From an uncultured Bacteroides sp. (GTDB lineage: Bacteria > Bacteroidota > Bacteroidia > Bacteroidales > Bacteroidaceae): a stretch of DNA of 64,000 nt. The first letter of the stretch is position 1; the number at the start of each line of letters is the position of its first letter. Of this stretch, positions 9,089 through 18,827 are shown piece after piece. The DNA lies in NCBI GenBank assembly GCA_900552645.1, contig USAN01000006.1, positions 110,693-174,692 on the forward strand, written 5' to 3'. Under the pieces are notes generated by a model, which worked only from the letters and a program-made list of their open reading frames with translations, ran no database searches and was not told the origin of the DNA. The translations under genes and the position numbers were made by a program.

Positions 9089-10387
9089 TTATTCAATAGG
9101 TACAACACGGATATTATCAATGCAGATAACCGGATTACAATTTTCGCCGGCTACGCCTCCATTCCATACAAAGAAAGTCAGCCCTTTTAAGTTTTCCTTA
9201 GAGAATGCTGCTGCACTAGCTCCACCTTCATGTGTTTTGTTGAAATCTGACAGTTTAAATGAAACTGTAGTCCACTTACCCTCTGTATCATAAGAACCTG
9301 TAGATTTCCATGGCAGCCATAAGCCACGAGGCAAAGTAGAGGAACTATAGTAACCATTACCAGCTGTAGCCATAGTAACATCTGCATTTGATGTGAACAT
9401 CATCTGCAATGCTGCCGATTTCCATGCATTAGAAGAAGGTATCATAACCTCAAATTTCATTTGTAGTCCTTCAACTCCATATTTAGTTATCATCTCATCA
9501 AATGCAGTCAACGACGATAGTTCAGGAGAACCATTAGCTACATCTGGCCAATAATTAAAACAGAATTGATCTTCGGCCCATGTACCACCTATTTCACCTA
9601 CTATTTCTGCGCCTCCAAAATATAGGTAACCACCATCAAGACTATTATTATCATTCTTTACAATACCTTTACGCCATCCGTTAGCAATTGCAATGCCACC
9701 ATGAGATCCATCCCAGTCAAACAATATATTTCGTTTGTCATTATATCTAAATTTAGAACGTCCGTTACCATATATTGATTTAACGTTTATATAACCTTCA
9801 GGAGCATCTTGTGGCAATATAAAACTAACAGCCGTCTTTGTTACTTTTGTTATGTTAGTAACAGCTACGTTTCCTGCCATGCTTATAGTTAGTGGTACAT
9901 TAGGATCATCAATAAAATAATCTCCATACAAAGTCACTTCAGATCCAGGTTTTGCAAATTCGCACGACATTGAATTTACCTGAGGTCCAGGTACAAGTAC
10001 CTTAAAATCATATGATATAGTATCGTTACTACTGGTTACCATATATATTTTGTCGGTTACTTTGGAAGGAATATTTCCTGGCACATTTACCAATATGGTA
10101 TTGTCGGTCATATAGCTAGTATTCAATATAGCCTTTTGATCATTGAAGAATAATTCGCATATACTTCTTAAATTATTACCTACCAGGCAAATCATATTAT
10201 CCATATACGCTCCTGTAAGCAAAGAATCGGCAACCAAAGGGTCGGGCATACGCACATATTTAATTGTTGGAGAACCTCCTGCTATCTCATACTTATCAGG
10301 TTCATCCTCACAAGCCACCATAAGTAAGGCCGTCACTGCTACAGCAGCTGTATAGAACCATTTCATATATTTATTATTTGATTTCAT
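9089..10387 (-). CDS. Surface glycan-binding lipoprotein (SGBP) with TIG domains
   Basis: 432-residue lipoprotein with lipid Cys in LMVAC near residue 26, followed by an acidic EDEPDK surface-export signal. Two or three TIG-like repeats cover roughly residues 40-215. The C-terminal half, beginning near ILFDWDGSHGG, looks like the ligand-binding domain of SGBP-B proteins and ends in a strand pattern like a carbohydrate-binding module (FFVWNGG, NPVICIDNIRVVPIE). It lies 17 nt after SusD and 21 nt before the six-repeat SGBP in the same operon. The predicted role is to capture mannan at the surface for the SusC/SusD pair. Ligand is inferred from context. Confidence 0.83.
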   Translation of the reverse strand: MKSNNKYMKWFYTAAVAVTALLMVACEDEPDKYEIAGGSPTIKYVRMPDPLVADSLLTGAYMDNMICLVGNNLRSICELFFNDQKAILNTSYMTDNTILVNVPGNIPSKVTDKIYMVTSSNDTISYDFKVLVPGPQVNSMSCEFAKPGSEVTLYGDYFIDDPNVPLTISMAGNVAVTNITKVTKTAVSFILPQDAPEGYINVKSIYGNGRSKFRYNDKRNILFDWDGSHGGIAIANGWRKGIVKNDNNSLDGGYLYFGGAEIVGEIGGTWAEDQFCFNYWPDVANGSPELSSLTAFDEMITKYGVEGLQMKFEVMIPSSNAWKSAALQMMFTSNADVTMATAGNGYYSSSTLPRGLWLPWKSTGSYDTEGKWTTVSFKLSDFNKTHEGGASAAAFSKENLKGLTFFVWNGGVAGENCNPVICIDNIRVVPIE

Positions 10388-10404
10388 TTTTTCATCTTTT
10401 TAAG

Positions 10405-12126
10405 TTAGTAACTGAATTCACTGCGTACATCTACATGTACAGGCTCTTTCATCAAGTTAGGGTTAAATACAACATCTTCCGTAGGGAAAGGAAGAGTAAA
10501 ACTTGAAGCTGTAACATTAGGAGCCGGTGTCTGCTCATCATAAGTAACTGCAGAAGCATCCCATTTTCCTGTTTCATAATATGCCTTGTAAACATCATTC
10601 AATCCAAAATAGACATTACGACGCTGAGACTTCAAATCGTCTATAGCACGCTGAGTATCATAGTAAGCAAGACGTACATAGTCATACCAACGATCTCCTT
10701 CACCAGCAAATTCCAAACGTCTCTCTTTCCAAATATCACTAAAAGATATGCTAGTTTTTGGCGTTGCACCTGGAATAGCACGGTTCCTTACATCATTGAA
10801 TGCCTTCAATGCCTTAGCATCAGAAGTTGAAGTAGCATTTCCTAACACCGACTCGGCATAAACAAGATAGACATCAGATAATCTTAGAATGTGTGTAGCC
10901 AGAGCACTGTACATATTTCCGGCAGAAACTCCTGTGCCAAGAATATGATCATTACCATTACCATATAGATTCTTTACATTATTAGCACCTGTAGGAGATT
11001 GCAGTTCGCCCGGACCTCCTTTACCATATACCTCTTTTTCATACATGAATTTAAGATAATCAAAGCCACCCTTATCTTGCCAGAAATATTCATATACATC
11101 GCCAGCTAGCATCATTGTAGCCTTACGACGAGTATCGGTATCGGTACGGTTTGAAGGATCGTCGGTAGACTTCACACCATATGCGTTTTGCAAATCTACA
11201 GAAGGACCACCGTAACCTCCCCAACAGTCACCAAATTCATCAAAACCAACCATTGCCAAATCTGACTGAAGAGTATTTTGCTGAGTCCATGGATCGCGAC
11301 CTGCCGACCATCTCCACGCAAAAAGGCTCTCTTCAGACTTGTTATTCGCTAAACGAAAATTATCAGAATATTTTTCAAGTAGATGACGTCCTGAATTTTC
11401 TATTACATCAATAGAGTATTTAGCAGCATTACTCAAATCGTCCTGGTTACGAGACCCCTTCATTCCTAATCCTGATCTTGTAAGATAAACTTTCGATAGC
11501 AATCCCTCTGCACAATAATAATCAATTCTTCCCGCAGCGCTACTTTTAGGAAGGAGTTCCATAGCTTTCTCTAAAGTCATTACTATATATTCATAAACAT
11601 CGGCACACTGAACTTTCATTTTTGAATTATAGGTACTAGCTGCAAGTTCGGATGAATTATCGTGTATAATAGGAACATCGCCAAAGTTGCGTACCAGATA
11701 AAAATATGCCATAGCTTTCCACGCCAAACATTCACCCATACACTGTTTTTTAACAGATTCAGAGGCTTTAGAACCTTTTATATAGTTATAAACCGTATTG
11801 GCATGTCCAATAACTGCCCATAAAGAATATGACATGTTTACCAGGTCCTGGTCGGTTCCATTAACAGTAAATGTAAGATAAGGACTTCCTCCCATATACA
11901 TATTACCCGAGAATACCTCACCTATTTTTATAAATCCGCGCTGAAAATCATACCATGGCGAGTTATATAAATAGTTTACACCTTGAATGCACTGTTCATC
12001 GTTCTGATAAAAGTTACCAGCATTGTAATTGTCTTCGGCCGGTCTATCAAGGAAGCTATCACAAGATACTGTTCCCATAGACAAAGCAGCTGCAAATACT
12101 ATATATTTTATATTATTTATTTTCAT
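10405..12126 (-). CDS. SusD/RagB-family glycan-binding lipoprotein
   Basis: 573-residue outer-membrane lipoprotein with lipobox MGTVSC (Cys near residue 23) and the usual SusD opening CDSFLDRPAEDN. Alpha-helical TPR-like regions run through the middle (ECLAWKAMAYFYLVRNFGDVPII is the typical SusD segment), and the C-terminal region holds IWKERRLEFAGEGDRWYDYVR, a hallmark of the RagB/SusD family. It forms the lid over the SusC channel and binds manno-oligosaccharides. The gene starts 19 nt after the SusC stop on the minus strand. Full length, with no irregularity seen. Confidence 0.95.
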   Translation of the reverse strand: MKINNIKYIVFAAALSMGTVSCDSFLDRPAEDNYNAGNFYQNDEQCIQGVNYLYNSPWYDFQRGFIKIGEVFSGNMYMGGSPYLTFTVNGTDQDLVNMSYSLWAVIGHANTVYNYIKGSKASESVKKQCMGECLAWKAMAYFYLVRNFGDVPIIHDNSSELAASTYNSKMKVQCADVYEYIVMTLEKAMELLPKSSAAGRIDYYCAEGLLSKVYLTRSGLGMKGSRNQDDLSNAAKYSIDVIENSGRHLLEKYSDNFRLANNKSEESLFAWRWSAGRDPWTQQNTLQSDLAMVGFDEFGDCWGGYGGPSVDLQNAYGVKSTDDPSNRTDTDTRRKATMMLAGDVYEYFWQDKGGFDYLKFMYEKEVYGKGGPGELQSPTGANNVKNLYGNGNDHILGTGVSAGNMYSALATHILRLSDVYLVYAESVLGNATSTSDAKALKAFNDVRNRAIPGATPKTSISFSDIWKERRLEFAGEGDRWYDYVRLAYYDTQRAIDDLKSQRRNVYFGLNDVYKAYYETGKWDASAVTYDEQTPAPNVTASSFTLPFPTEDVVFNPNLMKEPVHVDVRSEFSY

Positions 12127-12145
12127 AATTCCAATAAGTTAAAGA

Positions 12146-15100
12146 TTAGAATGAAACATTCAGTCCGAAAGAATAAACCGTAGGAGAAGGATAACGTCCA
12201 TTATCCAATCCATAAACATTAGCACTTGCTGTGCTGGCACCAATTTCAGGATCATATCCATCATACCCAGTAATAGTAAGCAGATTCTGAATATTAGCAT
12301 ACACACGTAAGTTTTCCAACCCTATTTTTGAAATAAGACTTTTAGGAAATGTATAACCTATAGCTATATTTTTAAGTCGTATATAAGACCCATCTTCTAT
12401 ATATCTGTCACTTATCCTATCATTATCGTTAGGGTCATTTATTGTAGCACGAGGTACACTTGTCTCTGGATTAGAAACCATTACATTTTCAATGTCATTA
12501 TACCACATATTACCATTTGTATAAACTTTATCTGGATTAATAGGTACTAATTGAGCACGATTAGATGTAGAATTCAACTGATTTATCCATGCTGAATTCA
12601 TATGAGTAAGCTTCATGCTAAGATAATTATATACTTTGTTTCCGTAAGATCCATTTATAAAGAAAGACATATCAATATTCTTATATCGAAAACTATTTGT
12701 CCATCCAAATGTAAACTTAGGCATTGGAGATCCTATATTTGTCTTATCATAATCATTTATTATACCGTCTGGTTTACCATCAGGACCGCTAATATCCTTA
12801 TATTTAATATCTCCAACCCACACTGTATTATTTTTATTAAACACTCCATCTGAAGGATATTTTTCAGTTTTTGGAGAATTCTGCAAGTCGGCCAGATCCT
12901 TATAGACTCCATCGGTTACATAACCATAGAAATTATATAAAGACTCGCCAACAGTAGATACGCTTACTACATCTGTCCACTGTCCATAACCTACAATCTG
13001 TGCACTACTTGTTCCTGAAAGAGCTTTCAGTTTATTCTTATTGAAAGAGATCTGAAATTCTGAGTCCCACTGAAATTTTCCTACTAATGGATGTGTATTT
13101 AATGTAATTTCTATACCTGTATTTTCAATGCTTCCATAGTTACCGTAAGGAGCTGCCAATGCAGAAGAACCATTTCCCTGCGTACCCATATAAGATGGAA
13201 GTTGAAGTTGCATAAGCATGTTGCTTGATGTTTTCTTATACCAATCTACTATCAAATTCATTCTATCTTGAAGGAGTCCTAAATCTAGTCCAACATTCCA
13301 TTGTTCTTGCGATTCCCATTTAATAGCTTCATTAGGAATATTTGCTGGTCTATAGCCCATCCCTAAATCGGAAGGCATGCGGCTCATTCGTGTGCCCCAC
13401 ATATATCCTCCTATATTTGAATTACCAGTTTGTCCCCAACCCAAACGTAGTTTTCCATTGTCCATTATCTTCTTTAACGGCTCGAAGAATTTTTCATTGG
13501 TAAATCGCCATGATGCAGCAAAAGAGTGGAAACCTGCCCATCTGTTCTCTGGACCGAAGTTTGATGAACCATCATAACGATAAGTATATGTACCTAGATA
13601 TCTATCGGCATAATTATAAGTCAAGCGAGTAAAGAATGAGGCCATAGAAGAACTTCCGAAACCAGCATTTATAGAAGGAGTCTTGGTTCCTAATGCAGGA
13701 TTATGAACAGCATCCGATGGAAGTCCCTCATTATGAATGCTGGTAAAATCGTAAGAAGATTCCCAACATTCCTGACCAATCATGGCTGTAAAATTATTCT
13801 TGCCTATATTACCATTATAAGTAACATAGTTCTTTAACTGCCAAAATTTATTAGTATTCTTCTGAATATTACTTTCATTGTTTCCGCGAACCCATCCACC
13901 TAAATCAATCATTGGTTTATAACGCTCTCCTTTTGATGAGCTTAAATCGTATCCAAGCTCGGCATGCCATACTAAATTCTTTATAGGAGTAACTTCAAAA
14001 AAGATATTTCCAGAAAGTTTTTGACGGTCAAGAAGGATATCGTCCATCATTGCCATAGCAATAGGATTAGGATTTGTCCATCCTTCTCTTACAATAGTAG
14101 CATAACTTCCATCAATATTATATATAGGTATATCGGGAAGTGTCTGCAATGAATAATTTATTATACCCTCATCACTGTCGGCAAGTTTTAAATCTTCACT
14201 AGTAGATGTATATGTGGCACTTAATCCTATCTTGATCCATTTTTTTAGTTGTGCATCTAGATTTGTACGGAATGAATATCTGTTAAAATTAGAACCTATA
14301 ATTGTACCATCTTGGTCCATATATGAAGCAGATACATAATATCGTACGTTATCAGTACCACCCTGAGCAGATAATTGATGCTGATTCTGAAGTGCTGTCT
14401 GGAAAACAGCATCCTGCCAATTTGTACCTACTCCTAGAATTGAAGGATCTGCATAAGTTACACTAGGATCGTATATTTCTCCCTGAGATGCGAGATTATT
14501 ATAGTAATTGGCGTATTCTCGCAGATTCATCATATCAAGACGTTTAGATTGATGTTGCACAGCCAGCAATCCATCATATGTAAACTTAGCTTCTCCGGCT
14601 TTGCCTCGCTTTGTTGTTATAAGTACTACACCATTTGCGCCTTGTGCTCCATAGATTGCAGTTGCCGATGCATCCTTAAGAATTTCCATAGATACAATAT
14701 CCGAAGGATTGATAGTAGACAATGGAGAAATAGTAGAGGATGTTCCATTACCTAAAGCATCACCTAGTCCATAATCGGCTCCCCTTTGTCCCTGACTTTG
14801 TACTATTACACCATCTATTACATAAAGTGGTTCGGCATTAGCATTAATTGTAGCCTGACCACGTACTCGGATAGATGAAGCAGACCCAGGAGCACCCGAG
14901 GTTGCTACTGCCGTTACACCAGCTGCTCTACCCTGAAGAGATTGATCAAGATTGGTAATTATGGAACCTTTTATCTTATCTTCACCCATAGATACGGATG
15001 CACCAGATAAATCGCTTTTCTTCATAGTACCATAACCCACCACCACAACTTCATCAAGAGTTTTGGTATCCTCTTCTAGTACAACTTTAATAGATTTTTG

Positions 15101-15409
15101 ACCTGTATACTTTATTTCTTGTGGGAAATAACCTATGTAAGAAATTTTGAGGATACTCCCTAAAGGAGCATCTAAAGAAAATTTTCCGTCAAAATCACTA
15201 ATAACTCCATTAGTAGTTCCTTTTATTACTACATTTGCTCCAATAATGGGCTCACCATTTTGATCTAAAATAGTTCCCGTAATCTTTTTAGTCTGTTGAG
15301 TTATCTCAACACCGCTAATATGGCTTGCCCATATTTGTGATTCACCTCCACACAAAAACACTAAAAGTGCTCCTGTTATCAGTGCTGATTTTCTGAAATT
15401 TAAATTCAT
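12146..15409 (-). CDS. SusC/RagA-family TonB-dependent outer-membrane transporter
   Basis: 1087-residue outer-membrane importer, first of the SusCD pair. After a signal peptide (about residues 1-30) comes a carboxypeptidase-D regulatory-like domain (residues about 42-115, GTILDQNGEPIIGANVVIKGT), a TonB-box region DEVVVVGYG near residue 120, the plug domain with RVRGQATI and ILKDASATAIYGAQGANGVVLITT, and the 22-strand barrel ending in an aromatic C-terminal strand (VYSFGLNVSF). No STN signalling domain is present, so control by an anti-sigma partner is not expected; the divergent AraC regulator is the likely controller. The start is followed by a clear signal peptide, which supports it. Confidence 0.95.
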   Translation of the reverse strand: MNLNFRKSALITGALLVFLCGGESQIWASHISGVEITQQTKKITGTILDQNGEPIIGANVVIKGTTNGVISDFDGKFSLDAPLGSILKISYIGYFPQEIKYTGQKSIKVVLEEDTKTLDEVVVVGYGTMKKSDLSGASVSMGEDKIKGSIITNLDQSLQGRAAGVTAVATSGAPGSASSIRVRGQATINANAEPLYVIDGVIVQSQGQRGADYGLGDALGNGTSSTISPLSTINPSDIVSMEILKDASATAIYGAQGANGVVLITTKRGKAGEAKFTYDGLLAVQHQSKRLDMMNLREYANYYNNLASQGEIYDPSVTYADPSILGVGTNWQDAVFQTALQNQHQLSAQGGTDNVRYYVSASYMDQDGTIIGSNFNRYSFRTNLDAQLKKWIKIGLSATYTSTSEDLKLADSDEGIINYSLQTLPDIPIYNIDGSYATIVREGWTNPNPIAMAMMDDILLDRQKLSGNIFFEVTPIKNLVWHAELGYDLSSSKGERYKPMIDLGGWVRGNNESNIQKNTNKFWQLKNYVTYNGNIGKNNFTAMIGQECWESSYDFTSIHNEGLPSDAVHNPALGTKTPSINAGFGSSSMASFFTRLTYNYADRYLGTYTYRYDGSSNFGPENRWAGFHSFAASWRFTNEKFFEPLKKIMDNGKLRLGWGQTGNSNIGGYMWGTRMSRMPSDLGMGYRPANIPNEAIKWESQEQWNVGLDLGLLQDRMNLIVDWYKKTSSNMLMQLQLPSYMGTQGNGSSALAAPYGNYGSIENTGIEITLNTHPLVGKFQWDSEFQISFNKNKLKALSGTSSAQIVGYGQWTDVVSVSTVGESLYNFYGYVTDGVYKDLADLQNSPKTEKYPSDGVFNKNNTVWVGDIKYKDISGPDGKPDGIINDYDKTNIGSPMPKFTFGWTNSFRYKNIDMSFFINGSYGNKVYNYLSMKLTHMNSAWINQLNSTSNRAQLVPINPDKVYTNGNMWYNDIENVMVSNPETSVPRATINDPNDNDRISDRYIEDGSYIRLKNIAIGYTFPKSLISKIGLENLRVYANIQNLLTITGYDGYDPEIGASTASANVYGLDNGRYPSPTVYSFGLNVSF

Positions 15410-15664
15410 ACTTGTGTAATTCTTAGATTAATAAACTCAAAAAGTTATTTAACAGAGATAAGGCTAAAATAAATCTTATAACATCATATCGTTTTTTTAT
15501 TAATACTTCATTATTTACTCGCATAAATTGATGCATTAGTCATATGATTATTAAGTAAAACTAGCTTAACGTTAACATGTTACAAATTAAGATAAGCAAA
15601 ATTTATACTACAAATACTATTTTATCATAATACGATACAATAACAGAACTGAACGCATTATACA

Positions 15665-16948
15665 TCAATCCCCTACTCCAAGCATTTTCCAAAGCCACTC
15701 ATTCCATTCATCATACTGTTCTTGATACCAGTAATGTCCTGTCTCTAAATATGGATGAATCTCTTTAGGAGCCGATATAATATTATATGTAGCATATGTA
15801 GAGGTTGGCGGGCATACTTCGTCATTATATCCCCAACTATACCATCCTGGTACTTTTAACTTTCTCGCAAAGTTTACCGTATCATAATATTTACTTGTGT
15901 CAATAAGTGATTTGTCGGGATTAGGATTATAATAGAAATAATGTGGCCATCCTCCTGCCTGTCCATGAAGAAAAGCTGTATGGTCACACATAGCAGGATG
16001 TACTGCGGCTAGAAATGTTACTCGGCTATCAAGAGCAGCAGTAACAAATGATAGTGCTCCTCCCTGACTTGATCCTGTAACTCCTAGTTGTTGTCCATTA
16101 AATTCGGGAAGTGAACATATAAAGTCTACAGCGCGTAGTGCTCCAATAAAAACCCTCTTATAATAGAATTCATCACGATTTCCGGTATTCATGCTCCAGT
16201 AATTATAGAGTGCTCCCTTGGATAATTTGTCGTAATAATCATTACTCATAGTTACAGGAATACCATGAATTCCTATTTCAAGCGTAATTACCCCTTTTGA
16301 TGCAGTTTGAATGTCGCCATAATAGGTTCGTATTCCGGCTCCGGGCACACGCAGTAGTGCCGGATATTTACCTGACTTTTTAGGTACACATAATATTCCA
16401 TAAGTACGCGAACCGGGACGCATATTTTGGAAACTTACATGATAAACATTTACTTTATCGGTACATGATGACGAAATAAGTTCAAAAGTAGGGTCCAGAG
16501 GAATTTCTCTAGCTTCCTTAAGCGATGTTTCCCAAAACAAATCGAAATCTGATGGCATTTCGGCATAAGGTTTAATATTAAATATATCATATCCGGCAGC
16601 CCCACATCCTTCATAAACTTTACCATCCACACGCGCCCTTACTTTACATCTTACAAAGCCTGGATGCTTCATTACAGAAGTTAACGTAATCTTACCATCT
16701 TTTAATAAGACATTATTCTTCTTTACATCGGGGTACATTTCGGGACCAAGTTCATAATCAATGACCACATCAGGCAGAAGATTCTGGGCCTTATACACCT
16801 GAATATTAAATTCACATGGTTCGTTTAACTTATATTTCCAGTCGCTGTGATTAGGACTAACTACGACTCTTATTTCATTGCCTCTTACCTGCGCATTTAT
16901 ATTCAAGGCAAAGAAAAAAAATAAAATTATTAACAAGTGTCTTTTCAT
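15665..16948 (-). CDS. CE7-type acetyl esterase (acetyl-mannan/xylan esterase), exported
   Basis: 427-residue alpha/beta hydrolase with a signal peptide (residues 1-20). Residues about 22-125 form an extra N-terminal beta domain; the AXE1/CE7 fold follows. The catalytic triad can be read: Ser294 in GSSQGG, Asp376 in YNDEVCP and His405 in ETGHYW; the HPAMCD segment after the nucleophile is also typical of CE7. It probably removes acetyl groups from acetylated (gluco)mannan fragments in the periplasm. It is the gene nearest the AraC regulator, 255 nt upstream of SusC and on the same strand, with a -7-like element TATTTTTG (minus strand, 16965-16972). Substrate is inferred from the locus. Confidence 0.85.
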   Translation of the reverse strand: MKRHLLIILFFFFALNINAQVRGNEIRVVVSPNHSDWKYKLNEPCEFNIQVYKAQNLLPDVVIDYELGPEMYPDVKKNNVLLKDGKITLTSVMKHPGFVRCKVRARVDGKVYEGCGAAGYDIFNIKPYAEMPSDFDLFWETSLKEAREIPLDPTFELISSSCTDKVNVYHVSFQNMRPGSRTYGILCVPKKSGKYPALLRVPGAGIRTYYGDIQTASKGVITLEIGIHGIPVTMSNDYYDKLSKGALYNYWSMNTGNRDEFYYKRVFIGALRAVDFICSLPEFNGQQLGVTGSSQGGALSFVTAALDSRVTFLAAVHPAMCDHTAFLHGQAGGWPHYFYYNPNPDKSLIDTSKYYDTVNFARKLKVPGWYSWGYNDEVCPPTSTYATYNIISAPKEIHPYLETGHYWYQEQYDEWNEWLWKMLGVGD

Positions 16949-16964
16949 AAGAATTAGTTTTGTA

Positions 16965-16972
16965 CAAAAATA
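16965..16972 (-). promoter_or_regulatory. -7 element upstream of the esterase
   Basis: On the minus strand the sequence reads TATTTTTG, matching the Bacteroidetes TAnnTTTG box, 16 nt before the ATG at 16948. No clear -33 TTTG is seen at the right distance. Confidence 0.4.
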
Positions 16973-17128
16973 ATTGATAGCGAAATTAAATTATGATATT
17001 TTTTTATCAATTAATAACTAATAATGTAGATAAATTGTTATTGACAGACAACACATATCTATAAATCTGTTTTATACTAGTACACAAGAGCTTATGGTAC
17101 TATTTCCGAAAAATAAATAAGTAAAACA

Positions 17129-17158
17129 TTGTATTATATAATAATATTAATACATTTG
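17129..17158 (+). promoter_or_regulatory. Bacteroidetes promoter of the araC-type gene
   Basis: TTG at 17129-17131 and TACATTTG at 17151-17158 are 19 nt apart, a full match to the Bacteroidetes primary sigma factor promoter. The predicted start of transcription is about 12 nt before the ATG at 17178. Confidence 0.7.
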
Positions 17159-17177
17159 TGCATAACCACAATTTATT

Positions 17178-18065
17178 ATGAAAAAGACAAATAACATTAT
17201 TAGGGAAATAACTCCTTTGTCGGATCGTGACTGCTTTTATATAGCCGACAGGCATAAAACAGAATTTACCTATCCTATACACAGTCATCCGGAATTTGAA
17301 CTTAACTTTACCGCACACGCCCCCGGAGTAAGAAGAGTAGTTGGCGATTCGGAAGAAATTATAGGCAACTTTGATCTTGTTCTTATAACTAGCAAAGATT
17401 TAGAACATGTGTGGGAGCAGAATGAGTGTATTTCCAAAGACATTCGTGAAATAACTATACAATTCTCACCCGATCTGTTTTTTGACTGTTTTATAAACAA
17501 AAATCAATTTACCAGTATCCATAAAATGCTTGAAAAGGCGAAACATGGAATAAGTTTTCCTATGGAAGCTATTATGAGAGTATACAACTCACTTGATACA
17601 TTATCTAGCGAGAAAACAGGTTTTTACTCAGTCCTTAAATTTCTTACCATATTATATGAGCTATCACTATTCGAAGATGTAAAGGAGCTATCAAGCAGCT
17701 CGTTTGCCAAAATAGAGAATGTATCGGATAGCCGACGCGTAAATAAAGTACAAAAATACATAGAAGAGCATTATAAAGAAGAGTTAAGACTTAATATACT
17801 TGCTGCAATTGTAAATATGACCCCGGTGTCATTCAGTCGTTTCTTTCATCTACGTACAGGGAAAACTTTATCCGATTATATAGTAGACATAAGACTTGGT
17901 TTTGCTACCCGAATGCTTGTAGATACGTCTACCTCAATAGCCGAAATATGTTATGATTGTGGATTCAATAACTTATCGAACTTTAATCGTATATTCAAGA
18001 AAAAGAAAAAATGTTCTCCAAAAGAATTCCGAGATAATTACAAGAAAAAGAAGATTTTAGTTTAA
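17178..18065 (+). CDS. AraC-family transcriptional regulator (probable mannan locus activator)
   Basis: 295-residue cytoplasmic regulator. The N-terminal half (residues about 15-110) is a cupin-like sensing domain (HSHPEFELNFTA, VLITSKDLEHVW). The C-terminal 100 residues hold the two helix-turn-helix motifs of the AraC class: LNILAAIVNMTPVSFSRFFH and SIAEICYDCGFNNLSNFNRIFKKK, ending in CSPKEFR. It is transcribed divergently from the esterase-SusC operon over a 229-nt spacer, which is the usual arrangement for a local regulator. The inducer is probably a manno-oligosaccharide or mannobiose; this is inferred from position only. Confidence 0.9.
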   Translation: MKKTNNIIREITPLSDRDCFYIADRHKTEFTYPIHSHPEFELNFTAHAPGVRRVVGDSEEIIGNFDLVLITSKDLEHVWEQNECISKDIREITIQFSPDLFFDCFINKNQFTSIHKMLEKAKHGISFPMEAIMRVYNSLDTLSSEKTGFYSVLKFLTILYELSLFEDVKELSSSSFAKIENVSDSRRVNKVQKYIEEHYKEELRLNILAAIVNMTPVSFSRFFHLRTGKTLSDYIVDIRLGFATRMLVDTSTSIAEICYDCGFNNLSNFNRIFKKKKKCSPKEFRDNYKKKKILV

Positions 18066-18437
18066 ATTTGTATAATAGAAAGATTAATGGAATACTTATA
18101 ATCGTTTAGATTGATTCATCTTTATATCATTAGTCAATATTTTTATATGATATTCTCTATAATTGATAAATATTTTCTTATTAATATTGGTATCTAACAG
18201 GCTAGACCATTCACCTTAATACAGTACAGCATTCATCTTAATATAGTACATCATTCAATAAAATTACTACCATCAATTAGCTTAGCTTTTATCAACAAGT
18301 AGTTTAATTATCATTATTAGTCAGAATAATTATAATAAAATAACTAAAAGATACTCGCAAATTGTAGATTTATTATTTTATTTGCAACAAAAGAGATTGA
18401 TTTTAAAGTAGTACTAACAATTAAAAAGAAATTATTT
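18066..18437. other. Intergenic region with 22-bp direct repeats
   Basis: This gap of 372 nt holds no convincing gene. At 18208-18229 and 18230-18251 two 22-bp units follow each other directly, differing at a few positions (CATTCACCTTAAT and CATTCATCTTAAT openings, then ACAGTACAG and ATAGTACAT), and a decayed third unit beginning CATTCAAT follows at 18252-18273. The rest is AT-rich and holds the promoter region of the small gene at 18438. Confidence 0.6.
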
Positions 18438-18656
18438 ATGAAGAAATTTATTATGTGTGCAGCTTTGGTTGCTGCAATGGCTACTTTTTCTACAGTAAAT
18501 GCACAAGATACTGCAACAAAGAAATGTACCAAGACAGAACAATGCACAAAGAAAGAGTGCAAAGATAAGAAAGACTGCAAGAAGGCCGACAAGAAGGATT
18601 GCAAAAAAGGCGACCAGAAATCTTGCTGTTCTAAAGCAGAAAAGAAGACTAAATAA
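18438..18656 (+). CDS. Small exported Lys/Cys-rich protein
   Basis: 72-residue protein with a clear signal peptide (residues 1-22, cut near VNA-Q). The mature part of about 50 residues is almost only Lys, Cys, Asp, Thr and Glu, with Cys at regular intervals (KKCTK, QCTKK, ECKDKK, DCKK repeated, ending SCCSK). The repeated K-K-D-C-K-K units suggest metal binding or a redox-buffering or cell-wall role, but no function is established to my knowledge. It stands alone between a repeat-bearing gap and its own terminator at 18682-18721. Codons are ordinary for the window and the start is fixed by the signal peptide. Confidence 0.8.
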   Translation: MKKFIMCAALVAAMATFSTVNAQDTATKKCTKTEQCTKKECKDKKDCKKADKKDCKKGDQKSCCSKAEKKTK

Positions 18657-18681
18657 AAACTAGTTATTGTATATAGTATAC

Positions 18682-18721
18682 ATAAGCCGCACCTCCACAC
18701 CGGATGTTGCGGCTTATTTTT
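18682..18721 (+). terminator. Intrinsic terminator of the small Lys/Cys protein gene
   Basis: ATAAGCCGCA (18682-18691) pairs exactly with TGCGGCTTAT (18708-18717), with a 16-nt loop, followed by TTTT. It begins 25 nt past the stop at 18656. Confidence 0.8.
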
Positions 18722-18797
18722 ATATATATAAATATTTATAGGAGAATCCCTACAAACAAATAGGGTAACGAGTAGTTATATTATGATATTACAGTGT

Positions 18798-18805
18798 TAC
18801 ATTTG
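18798..18805 (+). promoter_or_regulatory. -7 element that fixes the start of the lipoprotein gene
   Basis: TACATTTG matches the Bacteroidetes -7 box. It lies downstream of the first in-frame ATG (18783) and 22 nt before the ATG at 18828, so the later ATG is the likely start. Confidence 0.55.
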
Positions 18806-18827
18806 TAAAAATCAAAACATAATATCT

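Noticed and set aside
18783..18827. Upstream ATG for the DUF4476-like lipoprotein
   Set aside because: A -7 promoter box lies between it and the later ATG, and the signal peptide begins at the later one.
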